Source: Brevundimonas intermedia (lineage in GTDB: Bacteria; Pseudomonadota; Alphaproteobacteria; Caulobacterales; Caulobacteraceae). Taken from it: DNA of 64,000 bases. Every line of letters begins with the position of its first letter. The stretch's first letter is position 1. The notes under the pieces were generated by a model. It was given only the letters and a program-made list of their open reading frames with translations, made no database searches and was not told the DNA's origin. A program made the position numbers and the translations under genes. The DNA lies in the NCBI RefSeq assembly GCF_027922165.1, contig NZ_BSFD01000011.1, positions 227,936 through 291,935 on the forward strand. Direction: 5' to 3'. Positions 25,688 through 34,494 of this stretch are shown one piece after another.

Positions 25688-27064
25688 GTGAGCCCAGCGC
25701 CGGAAACTGTGGACCTCGCCCTCTGGTTCGAAGCTGCCCTTCTGCCGGACGGCTGGGCGAAAGATGTGCGTATCGGCGTCAGATCGGGACGGATTGTATC
25801 CATTGAGAGAGGCGTCGGTCGGGCGGCTGCAGACGCGGGCGGCGGCGTCGGCCTGCCTGGCGTCACCAATGTTCACAGCCACGCATTTCAACGCGCCATG
25901 GCCGGCCTGACCGAGGCGCGCGGACCTTCCGACGACGACTTCTGGACGTGGCGTGAGCTGATGTACCGCTTCCTCGACCGGGGCGGCCCTGACGAGATCG
26001 AGGCCATCACCGCTCTAGCCTTCGCGGAGATGCTGGAAGGCGGCTTCACCCGCGTGACCGAGTTCCACTATTTGCATAACGACCCTGCCGGCGCGGGCTA
26101 CGCGGACCACAGCGAGATCGCGGGCCGGATCGTGGCGGCCGCCGCGGCCAGCGGGATTGCCCTTACCTTGCTGCCGGTGTTTTACGCTCATTCCGGGTTC
26201 GGGGCTCTGCCGCCGGTTCAGGGACAGAGGCGGTTCATCACGGATCTGGACCGGTTCGCCGACTTGGCGGCGGCCTGCAGTCGCCTGACGGCCGACATGG
26301 GCGACGCCCGGTTCGGGGTGGCGCCCCACAGCCTGCGCGCCGTCAGCGCCGACCAACTGGCGCTTCTGCCCGGTTTGGCGCAGGGCGGACCGATCCATAT
26401 CCATGTGGCGGAACAGACCAAAGAGGTCGAGGATTGTCTGGCCTGGTCCGGCGCTCGTCCTGTCGAGTGGCTGCTGAACCACGCGCCAGTCGATGATCAA
26501 TGGTGCCTAATTCACGCCACCCATGTGAACGAAGCCGAGTGGCGCGCGGTCGTCGCGCGCGGCGCCGTCGTCGGCCTTTGCCCGATCACCGAGGCCAATC
26601 TGGGCGACGGGGTCTTTCCGGCGGCGGCCTATGTGCAGGCCGGGGGACGGTTCGGTGTCGGCACTGATTCCAATGTACAGATTGGACTGGCGGAAGAGTT
26701 GCGGATGCTGGAGTACAGCCAACGCCTGAGCCTGCGGGGACGCGCCCTGACAGCGGACTCGGCGCGTTCGACGGGACGCGCCCTCTTCGAGCGCGCTCTG
26801 GTGGGCGGGGCGCAGGCCGGTGGAGCTTCGGCCGGTCTGGCAGTGGGGCAGGCCGCAGACATCATCTCTTTGAACACGCGCCGGTTCGCCTTCGCCGGCC
26901 GTTCAGGCGACGCGCTGCTGGACAGCTGGATTTTCGGCGCCCCGACCGGATCGATCGCCTCGGTCTGGCGCGCGGGTCGGGAAGTCGTGCGCGAGGGGCG
27001 ACATGTGGCCCGCGACGCCCTGGAGGCGCGGTGCCGTGCGGCTTTGAAGGTCGTCATGGCATGA
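25688..27064 (+). CDS. hutF: Formimidoylglutamate deiminase
   Basis: Amidohydrolase-superfamily enzyme converting N-formimino-L-glutamate to N-formyl-L-glutamate plus ammonia, the alternative to direct HutE/HutG-type hydrolysis. It has the metal-binding HxH in GVTNVHSHAFQRAM, the IHIHVAEQ strand and GVGTDSNVQIGLAEELRMLEYSQRL. I chose GTG 25688 (458 residues), which gives MSPAPETVDLALWFEAALLPDGWA; longer in-frame starts run through the operator and into hutG. The stop overlaps the hutC ATG (ATGA). Confidence 0.92.
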   Translation: MSPAPETVDLALWFEAALLPDGWAKDVRIGVRSGRIVSIERGVGRAAADAGGGVGLPGVTNVHSHAFQRAMAGLTEARGPSDDDFWTWRELMYRFLDRGGPDEIEAITALAFAEMLEGGFTRVTEFHYLHNDPAGAGYADHSEIAGRIVAAAAASGIALTLLPVFYAHSGFGALPPVQGQRRFITDLDRFADLAAACSRLTADMGDARFGVAPHSLRAVSADQLALLPGLAQGGPIHIHVAEQTKEVEDCLAWSGARPVEWLLNHAPVDDQWCLIHATHVNEAEWRAVVARGAVVGLCPITEANLGDGVFPAAAYVQAGGRFGVGTDSNVQIGLAEELRMLEYSQRLSLRGRALTADSARSTGRALFERALVGGAQAGGASAGLAVGQAADIISLNTRRFAFAGRSGDALLDSWIFGAPTGSIASVWRAGREVVREGRHVARDALEARCRAALKVVMA

Positions 27065-27780
27065 CGGCGGATGCTCTCCACCGACGGATCTTTACCGATC
27101 TGGAAGCGCAAATCCTGTCGGGAGAACTGGCCCCCGGTGATCGGATTCCGTTCGAGCACGAACTGACGCATCATTACAGCTGTTCGCGAGCGACCGTGTC
27201 TAAAGCCTTGTCCGAACTGGCAGGCAGGGGATTGGTGGTGCGCAGGCGGCGTGCAGGCACCTTCGTCGCCCAGCCCAAGGCCCACGCCGCCTTTCTCGCC
27301 ATTCCTGATCTAAGAGCTGAGGTCAATGACCGCCGGCAAGTCTATGATTATCAGCTGCTAGAACGCCTCGTTCGGTCACCCCGGAATCCAGACGAGGCCG
27401 AACTTGCGGCCGGGAGAGGCCTGCTGGCGCTCACATGCCTGCACAGTGCGGATTCTATCCCCCTGGCTCTGGAACACCGGCTGATCGCGCTCACGGCCGC
27501 GCCCCAGGCTGAACACATGGACTTTCAATCCATCCCGCCCGGAACCTGGCTTCTGGACTCAGAGCCCTGGACTCAGGCGGAGAACCGGATCGGCGCCGTT
27601 GAAGCAGACAGAGCTTCAGCGCGTCTGCTACAGATCCGCACGGGCGCCGCCTGTCTGTGCGTCGAACGGCGAACGTGGCGCGACGGACAAGGAGTGACGC
27701 GGGTTCGCCAGATCTTTCCTGGCGATCGCTATGATCTTGTCGCCTTGTTTTCCTCTGTTCATGCAAAGGATCAGGTTTGA
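27061..27780 (+). CDS. hutC: Histidine utilisation repressor, GntR/HutC family
   Basis: A 239-residue regulator: winged HTH at about residues 5-72 ([51 protein letters not shown]) and a UTRA effector domain at about 95-235 typical of HutC, which senses urocanate. It is embedded between hutF and hutI with ATGA and TGATG overlaps, so it is co-expressed and probably autoregulated through the palindrome at 25647-25660. Confidence 0.95.
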   Translation: MTADALHRRIFTDLEAQILSGELAPGDRIPFEHELTHHYSCSRATVSKALSELAGRGLVVRRRRAGTFVAQPKAHAAFLAIPDLRAEVNDRRQVYDYQLLERLVRSPRNPDEAELAAGRGLLALTCLHSADSIPLALEHRLIALTAAPQAEHMDFQSIPPGTWLLDSEPWTQAENRIGAVEADRASARLLQIRTGAACLCVERRTWRDGQGVTRVRQIFPGDRYDLVALFSSVHAKDQV

Positions 27781-28991
27781 TGAAGGCTGACTGTCTGCTG
27801 ATCGATTGTCATGCCGCCACCATGGCGGAGAGCGATGTTCCTTACGGCGCGATCAAAGACGCCGCCGTGGTCATCGCGGACGGGCGGATCACCTGGATCG
27901 GCCCGCGGGCTGACCTTCCCCCGGTCCAGGCTGAAACGATTGAGCGTTTGGATGGACGCTGGTTGACGCCGGGGTTGATCGATTGCCACACCCATCTGGT
28001 CTTCGGAGGTGACCGGTCGGGCGAGTTCGAGCAGAGGCTGGGCGGGGCGACCTATGAGGATATCGCACGCGCGGGCGGCGGCATTGTCGCGTCTGTTCAG
28101 GCCACACGCGCCGCGTCCGAGGAGGATCTGTTCCTTTCGGCCAGGGTTCGGCTTGAGGGGCTGAAGGCGACTGGGGTAACGACGGTCGAGATCAAGTCCG
28201 GCTATGGCCTAGACCGCGAGTCCGAGTTGAAGATGCTGCGAGTCGCGAAGCGCATCGGTCGCGAGGGCGGGGTCCGCGTGTGCACCACCTATCTTGGTCT
28301 GCACGCCGTGCCGCCGGAGTACAGGTCGGACCGTAGTGCTTATATCGACAAGGCCATAAATGACATGCTCCCCGCCGCCCACGCCGAGGGCTTGGTCGAT
28401 GCGGTGGACGCCTACTGTGAGCCTATCGCTTTTTCGCGCGAGGAGGTTTCGCGCCTGTTTGATCGAGCGCAGGCGTTGGGATTGCCGCTCAAGCTGCACG
28501 CCGACCAGCTGTCGGACGGCGGCGGGGCGGAACTGGCGGCCCGCTACAGGGCCCTGTCAGCCGATCATATTGAGTATGTGACGGGGGCTGGCGTGGCGGC
28601 CATGGCCAAGGCCGGCGTAGTCGCGGTCCTGCTGCCCGGCGCCTTCTTTATGCTGCGAGAGACCCAGGCCCCGCCGGTCGATCTACTGCGGGCCCATGGG
28701 GTGCGCATCGCCGTCGCCACCGACTGCAATCCGGGAACCTCGCCCGTCGTCTCCATGACCGACGCCCTGAACCTGGCCTGCGTGCAGTTTCGCCTGACGC
28801 CGGAGGAGGCTCTGGCTGGGGCGACGCGCGAAGCGGCGCGGGCGCTGGGGTTGCAGGACCAGGCGGGCGTGCTGCAGGCGGGTCGAGCGGCTGACCTGGC
28901 AGCCTGGGACATCTCGCGGCCCGCAGAACTGGCCTACTGGCTGGGCAAGCCGATGCTGCACGCGCGTTGGATCTCTGGAATACGATCCTAG
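27780..28991 (+). CDS. hutI: Imidazolonepropionase
   Basis: Third step: 4-imidazolone-5-propionate to N-formimino-glutamate. The 403-residue amidohydrolase shows the metal-binding [62 protein letters not shown] and [10 protein letters not shown] segments of HutI. ATG 27780 overlaps the hutC stop; a TTG three bases earlier is a less likely start. Last gene of the plus arm; no histidine transporter (HutT) follows. Confidence 0.97.
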   Translation: MKADCLLIDCHAATMAESDVPYGAIKDAAVVIADGRITWIGPRADLPPVQAETIERLDGRWLTPGLIDCHTHLVFGGDRSGEFEQRLGGATYEDIARAGGGIVASVQATRAASEEDLFLSARVRLEGLKATGVTTVEIKSGYGLDRESELKMLRVAKRIGREGGVRVCTTYLGLHAVPPEYRSDRSAYIDKAINDMLPAAHAEGLVDAVDAYCEPIAFSREEVSRLFDRAQALGLPLKLHADQLSDGGGAELAARYRALSADHIEYVTGAGVAAMAKAGVVAVLLPGAFFMLRETQAPPVDLLRAHGVRIAVATDCNPGTSPVVSMTDALNLACVQFRLTPEEALAGATREAARALGLQDQAGVLQAGRAADLAAWDISRPAELAYWLGKPMLHARWISGIRS

Positions 28992-29028
28992 ATTGCATCT
29001 GTCCGAGAAATAACCTTAGGTTGCTTTC

Positions 29029-32000
29029 ATGGTCGGAAAGCAATCCCACGATGTCGACGCCTTCATCGCTCACTGGGCTCAAGTTCCGATCAGCGAGCGG
29101 GCTCAGTACCAGACCTTCATCATCCAGCTCTGCCGTCTCATCGGCGCCCCGGCGCCGGACGACGAGCGTATGGGAGACCTCGACTATTGTTTCGAAAGGC
29201 CGGTCCGGTTCGTCCACGAAGATGGGGTCAGCCATCCCGGCTATATCGACTGCGCCAAGCGGGGCTGTTTCGTCTTGGAGGCGAAGCAGTCGCTGAAACG
29301 GCGGGACGGCGGGCCACTAGATCCAATGGTGCAACTCGCCCGGTTCGTCCATCCGTCACGCAAGGGCCGGGCGCCTTCGCCGGACGCCCTTGATCGGTTG
29401 ATGCGGGCGGCGAAGCGACAAGCGGAGAACTACGCCAAGGCGCTCGACGAATGGCCGCCGTTTCTGATCGTGGTCGATGTCGGACGCGCCATAGAGCTGT
29501 GGTCCGACTTTGCGCGACAGGGCAAGGCCTATGCGCAGTTTCCGGATCGCGCGACTTACCGCATCGAACTGGACCAGTTGCGCCAGCCGGAGGTGCGTGA
29601 ACGGTTGCGTCGGGTCTGGACAGATCCGATGTCGCTGAATCCCGCAGCCCGGGTGGCGGAAGTCACCATGGACATCGCCGCGCGTCTGGCCTTGTTGGTC
29701 CGATCCATCCGCCAAAGGCAGTCGCAGCCGGCGGACGATCAAGCGGCGCGGGCGGCGAGGGCGGGGCGGATCGCGCTATTCGTCATGCAGTGCATCTTCG
29801 CCATGTTCGCCGATAGCGTCGGGCTGATCGACGAGCGGGGCTTTCAGGGCTTCCTCGAGTCCTATCGCGGAAAAGCGAACCGGTTCCACGATGCGGCTCG
29901 AGTGTTTTTCAGCGCTATGGATAGGGGCGGCCATTGTCTGGCGACCCAACGGCGTATCCGCCAATTTAATGGCGGGCTGTTCAAGGTGGTCGATCCGATG
30001 CCGATCACTGAGGGGGAGCTGGCGGCCCTGATCGAGGCCTCGAAATGTGATTGGAGCCTCGTGGAGCCAGCCATCTTCGGCGCCTTGCTGGAACAGGCGC
30101 TGGATCCATCTGAGCGGGCGGAGCTGGGAGCTCATTATACACCGCGCGCCTACGTCGAGCGGCTGCTCGAGCCGACGATCATGGAGCCCTTGCGCGCCGA
30201 CTGGGAAGCGGTCGAGGCCCAGGCCATCGGCCGTCATCTAGAAGGCAACGTCGTGGGCGCGCGGCGTATGGTCCGCGCCTTTCATGATCAGCTCTGTCGT
30301 GTCCGGGTCTTGGACCCCGCCTGCGGCACAGGTAATTTTCTCTACGTCGCCATGCGGATGATCAAGGAGCTCGAGGGCGAGGTTCTGGGGGTCCTCAGCG
30401 AGATGGGCGAGACCCAGGGGCAGTTGGGCATCGAGGGCCACGTCGTCAGTCCGGAACAATTCTATGGACTGGAAAAGAATGCCTACGCCGCCTGGATCGC
30501 AGAAATGGTGATGTGGATCGGCTACTTGCAATGGCATTTCCATCTGTTCGGGGAAGCCAAGCCGTCGGAGCCGATCCTAAAGGATTTCCAACGCGTCGTT
30601 CGAACGGACGCCCTGGTTAGTTGCTCGCGCCTAGAACTGGCCCGTGACACACAAGGGCGGGTGATTACGCGGCCCGTTGGGCGATTGACGGACGGGGCAG
30701 CCGAGCGAGAGGTCGAACACTATGTCGACCCTTACCCCACGCCTTGGCCGGAGGCGCATTTCATTGTCGGCAATCCGCCCTTCATAGCCGGCAAGGATCT
30801 GCGTGTGGAGCTGGGCGACGGCTATGTCGACGCCTTGGACAGGGTCAGAGGCGGACGGTTCCGTTCGGCGGACATTGTGACGGCGTGGTGGGATCGAGCG
30901 GCGGAAATCCTGACCCGCGAGGGATCGATCCTCAGGCGGTTCGGCTTTATCACGACCAACTCGGTAACCCAGACCTTCTCACGGCGGGTGATCGAGCATC
31001 ATCTGACGCGCCGATCACCAATCCGCATAGTCTTCGCCATTCCCGATCATCCTTGGGTCACGGGCGTCGGACGCGCCGATGTGCGGATCGCCATGTCTGT
31101 CGCTGAACGCGGCGAGCCTGACGACCGCGGGCGGTGGCTGGAAATCGTCGACGAGCAAGATCTTCACACTGATCTGCCGAAGCTAAGCTTTCGCGAAAGG
31201 GAAGGCGTCATCGGTGCTGATCTGATGATCGATTCAGGGGTGACCCAGGCCGTCGATTTGAAGGCCAACACGGCGCTTGCGTATCGTGGCGTTCAGTTGA
31301 TGGGAGCCGGATTTCTTGTCACCCCGGCGCAAGGCCGGGCCTTGCTCGAGGCATCCGAACCGGGCGCCCAGTCCCCACTTCGCAACTACCGTAATGGACG
31401 AGATCTGGCGGATCGGGCGCGTGATCTCCTGGCGATCGATCTGTTCGGCTGGGACGAAGCCGAGGCGCGGCGTCGCCACCCCTTGATCTACCAGCATCTT
31501 TTGGAGAGCGTTAAGCCTGAGCGTGACCGTAACAACCGCACTTCCTACCGGGAAAACTGGTGGACCTTCGGTGAACCTCGTCGGGATCTCAGAGCGGCGT
31601 TGGAAGGGCTCGACCGATACATCGTCACCGTCGAGACGGCCAAACACCGCTGGTTTCGCTTTCTCGATTCTGCCGTTCTGCCGGATAACAAGCTGGTGGT
31701 CATCGCCAGCGATGATCCCGCCGTCCTGGCCATACTGTCGTCCCGCCAGCATCGCGCATGGTTCGCGGCCCACGCCGGGCGGATCGGCGAGTACAGACGC
31801 GAGGCCGTCTATGTAAAAGGCGTCTGTTTCGACCGCTTCCCGTTTCCCGATCTGACGCCAGCACAGGCGGCGGAGCTGAGGGCGCTGGGCGAGGAACTAG
31901 ACGCGACGAGGGCGAGTGTGTTGGCCGAGCATGCCGACCTGACGATGACTGGCCTTTATAATGCACGGGCGCGCCTCGGCGATCCGATGGTGATGAGCGC

Positions 32001-32499
32001 GGTCGACCGCGCGGTTCACGAAGCAGGTCGCATCGGCATCCTCGGCCAGATTCACCGCATGATCGACCGGGTCACGGCCGAAGCCTATGGCTGGTCCATT
32101 GACCTGTGCGACGCCGACACGGCGAGGCGGCTGGGCGAGCTCAATCAGGCACGGGCGGCGGAGGAGGCGCAGGGACAGGTCCGGTTCATTCGTCCGACCT
32201 ATCAGACCGGACGGGTGCGAGCTCCGTCGGCGCCCGCCCAGGTCGAAGCCATGCTCGCCGCCGAAGCGGTTCTGCCGCGTCTGCCAGAGGACCCAGGCCG
32301 ACTGGCCGCCGCTCTACTGACAAGCTTGCGTCGATCAGGCGTACCGATGCGACCGGAGGATCTGGCTACAGGTTTTGACGTGGGCGGGGTTCGCCAGCGA
32401 CGGACGATTGAGCACACGCTGGCCGCCCTGGCGGTTTCGGGAGCGGTCCAACGATCAGAAAACGGTTGGTTTGCGCCACGGCGCTCGGGCGCTGGCTGA
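29029..32499 (+). CDS. MmeI-family type IIG restriction-modification enzyme (solitary)
   Basis: A single-chain 1156-residue protein. The N-terminus has a PD-(D/E)xK nuclease site D74-x9-E84-A-K86, the same spacing as known for MmeI. A helical linker follows. The gamma-class N6-adenine methyltransferase has motif I D429-PACGTGNFL and motif IV N582-PPF. Then come a probable target-recognition region and a spacer. It is longer than MmeI (about 920 residues): the final 120 or so residues include a Pro/Ala linker and a winged-helix-like segment (RQRRTIEHTLAALAVSGAVQRSENGWF). No separate specificity, DISARM or BREX genes are nearby. It sits between hutI and a flavoprotein gene, consistent with a one-gene defence insertion. 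Confidence 0.82.
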   Translation: MVGKQSHDVDAFIAHWAQVPISERAQYQTFIIQLCRLIGAPAPDDERMGDLDYCFERPVRFVHEDGVSHPGYIDCAKRGCFVLEAKQSLKRRDGGPLDPMVQLARFVHPSRKGRAPSPDALDRLMRAAKRQAENYAKALDEWPPFLIVVDVGRAIELWSDFARQGKAYAQFPDRATYRIELDQLRQPEVRERLRRVWTDPMSLNPAARVAEVTMDIAARLALLVRSIRQRQSQPADDQAARAARAGRIALFVMQCIFAMFADSVGLIDERGFQGFLESYRGKANRFHDAARVFFSAMDRGGHCLATQRRIRQFNGGLFKVVDPMPITEGELAALIEASKCDWSLVEPAIFGALLEQALDPSERAELGAHYTPRAYVERLLEPTIMEPLRADWEAVEAQAIGRHLEGNVVGARRMVRAFHDQLCRVRVLDPACGTGNFLYVAMRMIKELEGEVLGVLSEMGETQGQLGIEGHVVSPEQFYGLEKNAYAAWIAEMVMWIGYLQWHFHLFGEAKPSEPILKDFQRVVRTDALVSCSRLELARDTQGRVITRPVGRLTDGAAEREVEHYVDPYPTPWPEAHFIVGNPPFIAGKDLRVELGDGYVDALDRVRGGRFRSADIVTAWWDRAAEILTREGSILRRFGFITTNSVTQTFSRRVIEHHLTRRSPIRIVFAIPDHPWVTGVGRADVRIAMSVAERGEPDDRGRWLEIVDEQDLHTDLPKLSFREREGVIGADLMIDSGVTQAVDLKANTALAYRGVQLMGAGFLVTPAQGRALLEASEPGAQSPLRNYRNGRDLADRARDLLAIDLFGWDEAEARRRHPLIYQHLLESVKPERDRNNRTSYRENWWTFGEPRRDLRAALEGLDRYIVTVETAKHRWFRFLDSAVLPDNKLVVIASDDPAVLAILSSRQHRAWFAAHAGRIGEYRREAVYVKGVCFDRFPFPDLTPAQAAELRALGEELDATRASVLAEHADLTMTGLYNARARLGDPMVMSAVDRAVHEAGRIGILGQIHRMIDRVTAEAYGWSIDLCDADTARRLGELNQARAAEEAQGQVRFIRPTYQTGRVRAPSAPAQVEAMLAAEAVLPRLPEDPGRLAAALLTSLRRSGVPMRPEDLATGFDVGGVRQRRTIEHTLAALAVSGAVQRSENGWFAPRRSGAG

Positions 32500-32537
32500 A
32501 CAGGCGAACGGTGCTATGGCTTGGTCAGAGAGGGGCC

Positions 32538-34139
32538 ATGGCCAGGACAGAAACCGACGTCGTCATTCTGGGTGGAGGCCACAACGGATTGGTCTGCGCC
32601 TTCTATCTCGCTCGAAGGGGATTGAAGGTGACGGTGCTGGAGCGCCGCTCGGTTGTCGGGGGCGCGGCGGTGACCGAGACCTTCCATCCTGGATTTCGCA
32701 ACTCGACCGCCAGTTACACCGTCAGCCTGCTCAGTCCCGGCGTCATCGCCGACATGGATCTGCCGCGCCATGGTTTGAAGATGGTCGAGCGGCGGATGTC
32801 GAACTTCTTGCCGTTGGACGATGGGCGCTATCTCGCGGCGGGCCCGGGTAAAACGCGGGCAGAAGTCGCGAAATTCTCGCCGCAGGACGCCGAGCGGCTG
32901 GCCGCGTATGAGGCTCGACTGGAGACGATAGCGGCCCTGTTGCGGGATCTGACTCTGAAAACGCCGCCGAACATGGTCGAGGGCGGTTGGTCGGCGGCCC
33001 TGCCGGAGATGCTGAAGGCGGGAAGTCTGGGGCGTCGCATGGCCGGGCTAGACCAGACAGGGCGCCGCGACCTGCTGGACCTGTTCACCAAGTCGGCGGG
33101 CGACTGGCTGGATGGCTGGTTCGAAAGCGATCCGATCAAGGCCTTGTTCGGGTTCGACAGCGTGGTGGGGAACTACGCCAGTCCCTACACGCCCGGTTCG
33201 GCCTATGTGCTGCTGCACCATGTGTTTGGCGAGTTGAACGGCAGGAGGGGCGTCTGGGGCCACGCCCTGGGCGGAATGGGGGCGATCACGCAGGCTATGG
33301 CGTCGGCCTGCGCTGAACAGGGTGTCGAGGTGCGGCTGGACACCGCCGTCACAGAGGTTCTGATCGAGAAAGGGCGAGCGGTCGGCGCGGTAACCCGGGA
33401 CGGCGCCGTGGTGCGCGCCAAAGCCGTGGTCTCCAACCTGCACCCACGCCTGTTGTTCGACACACTGCTCGCCCCCTCGGCGGCTCCGAGGGACTTCATG
33501 GAGCGGATGGGACGATACGCCTCTGGATCAGGCACATTCAGAATGAATGTCGCGCTTTCGGAACTGCCGAAGTTCACCGTCCTGCCTGAACCCGGCGATC
33601 ATCTGACGGCGGGCATCATCATCGCACCCAGTCTGGGCTATATGGATCGCGCCTATGCCGAGGCCCGGCTGAACGGCTGGTCGTCGAAGCCGATCGTAGA
33701 GATGCTGATCCCCTCGACGCTGGACGACAGTCTAGCGCAGGCCGGCGCCCATGTGGCGAGCCTGTTCTGTCAACATGTCTCGCCCGACCTGGAGGATGCG
33801 CATCGCGACACGGTCGCCGATCTTATGATCGATACGGTCGATGCGCATGCGCCGGGCTTCAAGGCGTCAGTACTCGGGCGTGTGGCACTGGGGCCTCGGG
33901 ATCTGGAGCGCCAGTTCGGTCTTGTCCGAGGCGACATATTCCACGGCCGACTGAGCCTGGACCAACTGTTCAGCGCTCGTCCGGTTTTGGGCCATGCCGA
34001 CTACCGAATGCCGATACCGGGTCTCTATCTCTGCGGATCAGGGGCCCACCCCGGGGGAGGCGTCACTGGGGCGCCGGGGCACAACGCCGCAAGGGCGATC
34101 CTCGCCGATTTGAAGCCTAGACCTGGGCGACGCCCATAG
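32538..34139 (+). CDS. FAD-dependent oxidoreductase, PYROXD2/CrtI-like superfamily
   Basis: A 533-residue flavoprotein. The Rossmann dinucleotide motif is ILGGGHNGLVCAFYLARRG (about residues 10-28), followed by VLERRSVVGGAAVTETFHPGFRNSTASYTVSLL. This extended signature is closer to the PYROXD2-type oxidoreductases than to carotenoid desaturases. The C-terminal FAD-contact segment is GLYLCGSGAHPGGGVTGAPGHNAAR. ATG 32538 is preferred because of the GAGAGGGG upstream; the longer frame starts inside the MmeI-like gene. Substrate unknown. The stop overlaps the convergent receiver gene by 23 bp. Confidence 0.85.
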   Translation: MARTETDVVILGGGHNGLVCAFYLARRGLKVTVLERRSVVGGAAVTETFHPGFRNSTASYTVSLLSPGVIADMDLPRHGLKMVERRMSNFLPLDDGRYLAAGPGKTRAEVAKFSPQDAERLAAYEARLETIAALLRDLTLKTPPNMVEGGWSAALPEMLKAGSLGRRMAGLDQTGRRDLLDLFTKSAGDWLDGWFESDPIKALFGFDSVVGNYASPYTPGSAYVLLHHVFGELNGRRGVWGHALGGMGAITQAMASACAEQGVEVRLDTAVTEVLIEKGRAVGAVTRDGAVVRAKAVVSNLHPRLLFDTLLAPSAAPRDFMERMGRYASGSGTFRMNVALSELPKFTVLPEPGDHLTAGIIIAPSLGYMDRAYAEARLNGWSSKPIVEMLIPSTLDDSLAQAGAHVASLFCQHVSPDLEDAHRDTVADLMIDTVDAHAPGFKASVLGRVALGPRDLERQFGLVRGDIFHGRLSLDQLFSARPVLGHADYRMPIPGLYLCGSGAHPGGGVTGAPGHNAARAILADLKPRPGRRP

Positions 34140-34494
34140 CCTTCATCAGGGCGTCCCGGATCGCCGCCTCGGTGAAGGGCTTCTGTACAGTGGCGGAGCC
34201 CCGCCATTCCTCCGGCAGGCCGCCTTCGCCATATCCGGTCGAAAAGACGAAGGGCACGCCGCGGGCTCTCAAGGCCTCCGCGACCGGGAAGACCTGCCGG
34301 CCCGCCACATTGACATCCAGCAAGGCGGCGTCGAGATCGATTGTGTCACGCGCCATGGCCTCGCCTTCGTCGATGTTCGACGCTGGACCGATGGTGATGC
34401 ACTCCATGTCTTCGAGGATGGTCTCGAGCAGCATGGCGACGAGCGACTCGTCCTCCACCACCAAGACACGTCGGCCGTTCAAGGGTTGGGTCAT
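34117..34494 (-). CDS. Stand-alone response regulator receiver protein
   Basis: A 125-residue CheY-like receiver without output domain. The acidic pocket (VVEDE, about 12-16), phospho-acceptor D60 (ALLDVNVAG), the Thr/Ser (FSTGYG) and the Lys of VQKPF are all present. The upstream HWE kinase overlaps its ATG by 4 bp, so the two form a two-component pair. Short receivers of this type beside HWE kinases are common in alphaproteobacteria, sometimes acting as phosphate sinks. Confidence 0.92.
   Translation of the reverse strand: MTQPLNGRRVLVVEDESLVAMLLETILEDMECITIGPASNIDEGEAMARDTIDLDAALLDVNVAGRQVFPVAEALRARGVPFVFSTGYGEGGLPEEWRGSATVQKPFTEAAIRDALMKAMGVAQV

Noticed and set aside
29029..32499. Part of a DISARM or BREX system
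   Set aside because: The methylase domain could suggest it, but no helicase, DrmA/B, PglZ or other partner genes are next to it, and the N-terminal EAK nuclease site fits stand-alone MmeI.
32538..34139. Carotenoid desaturase crtI
   Set aside because: The N- and C-terminal signatures fit PYROXD2-like proteins better and no crt genes are adjacent.
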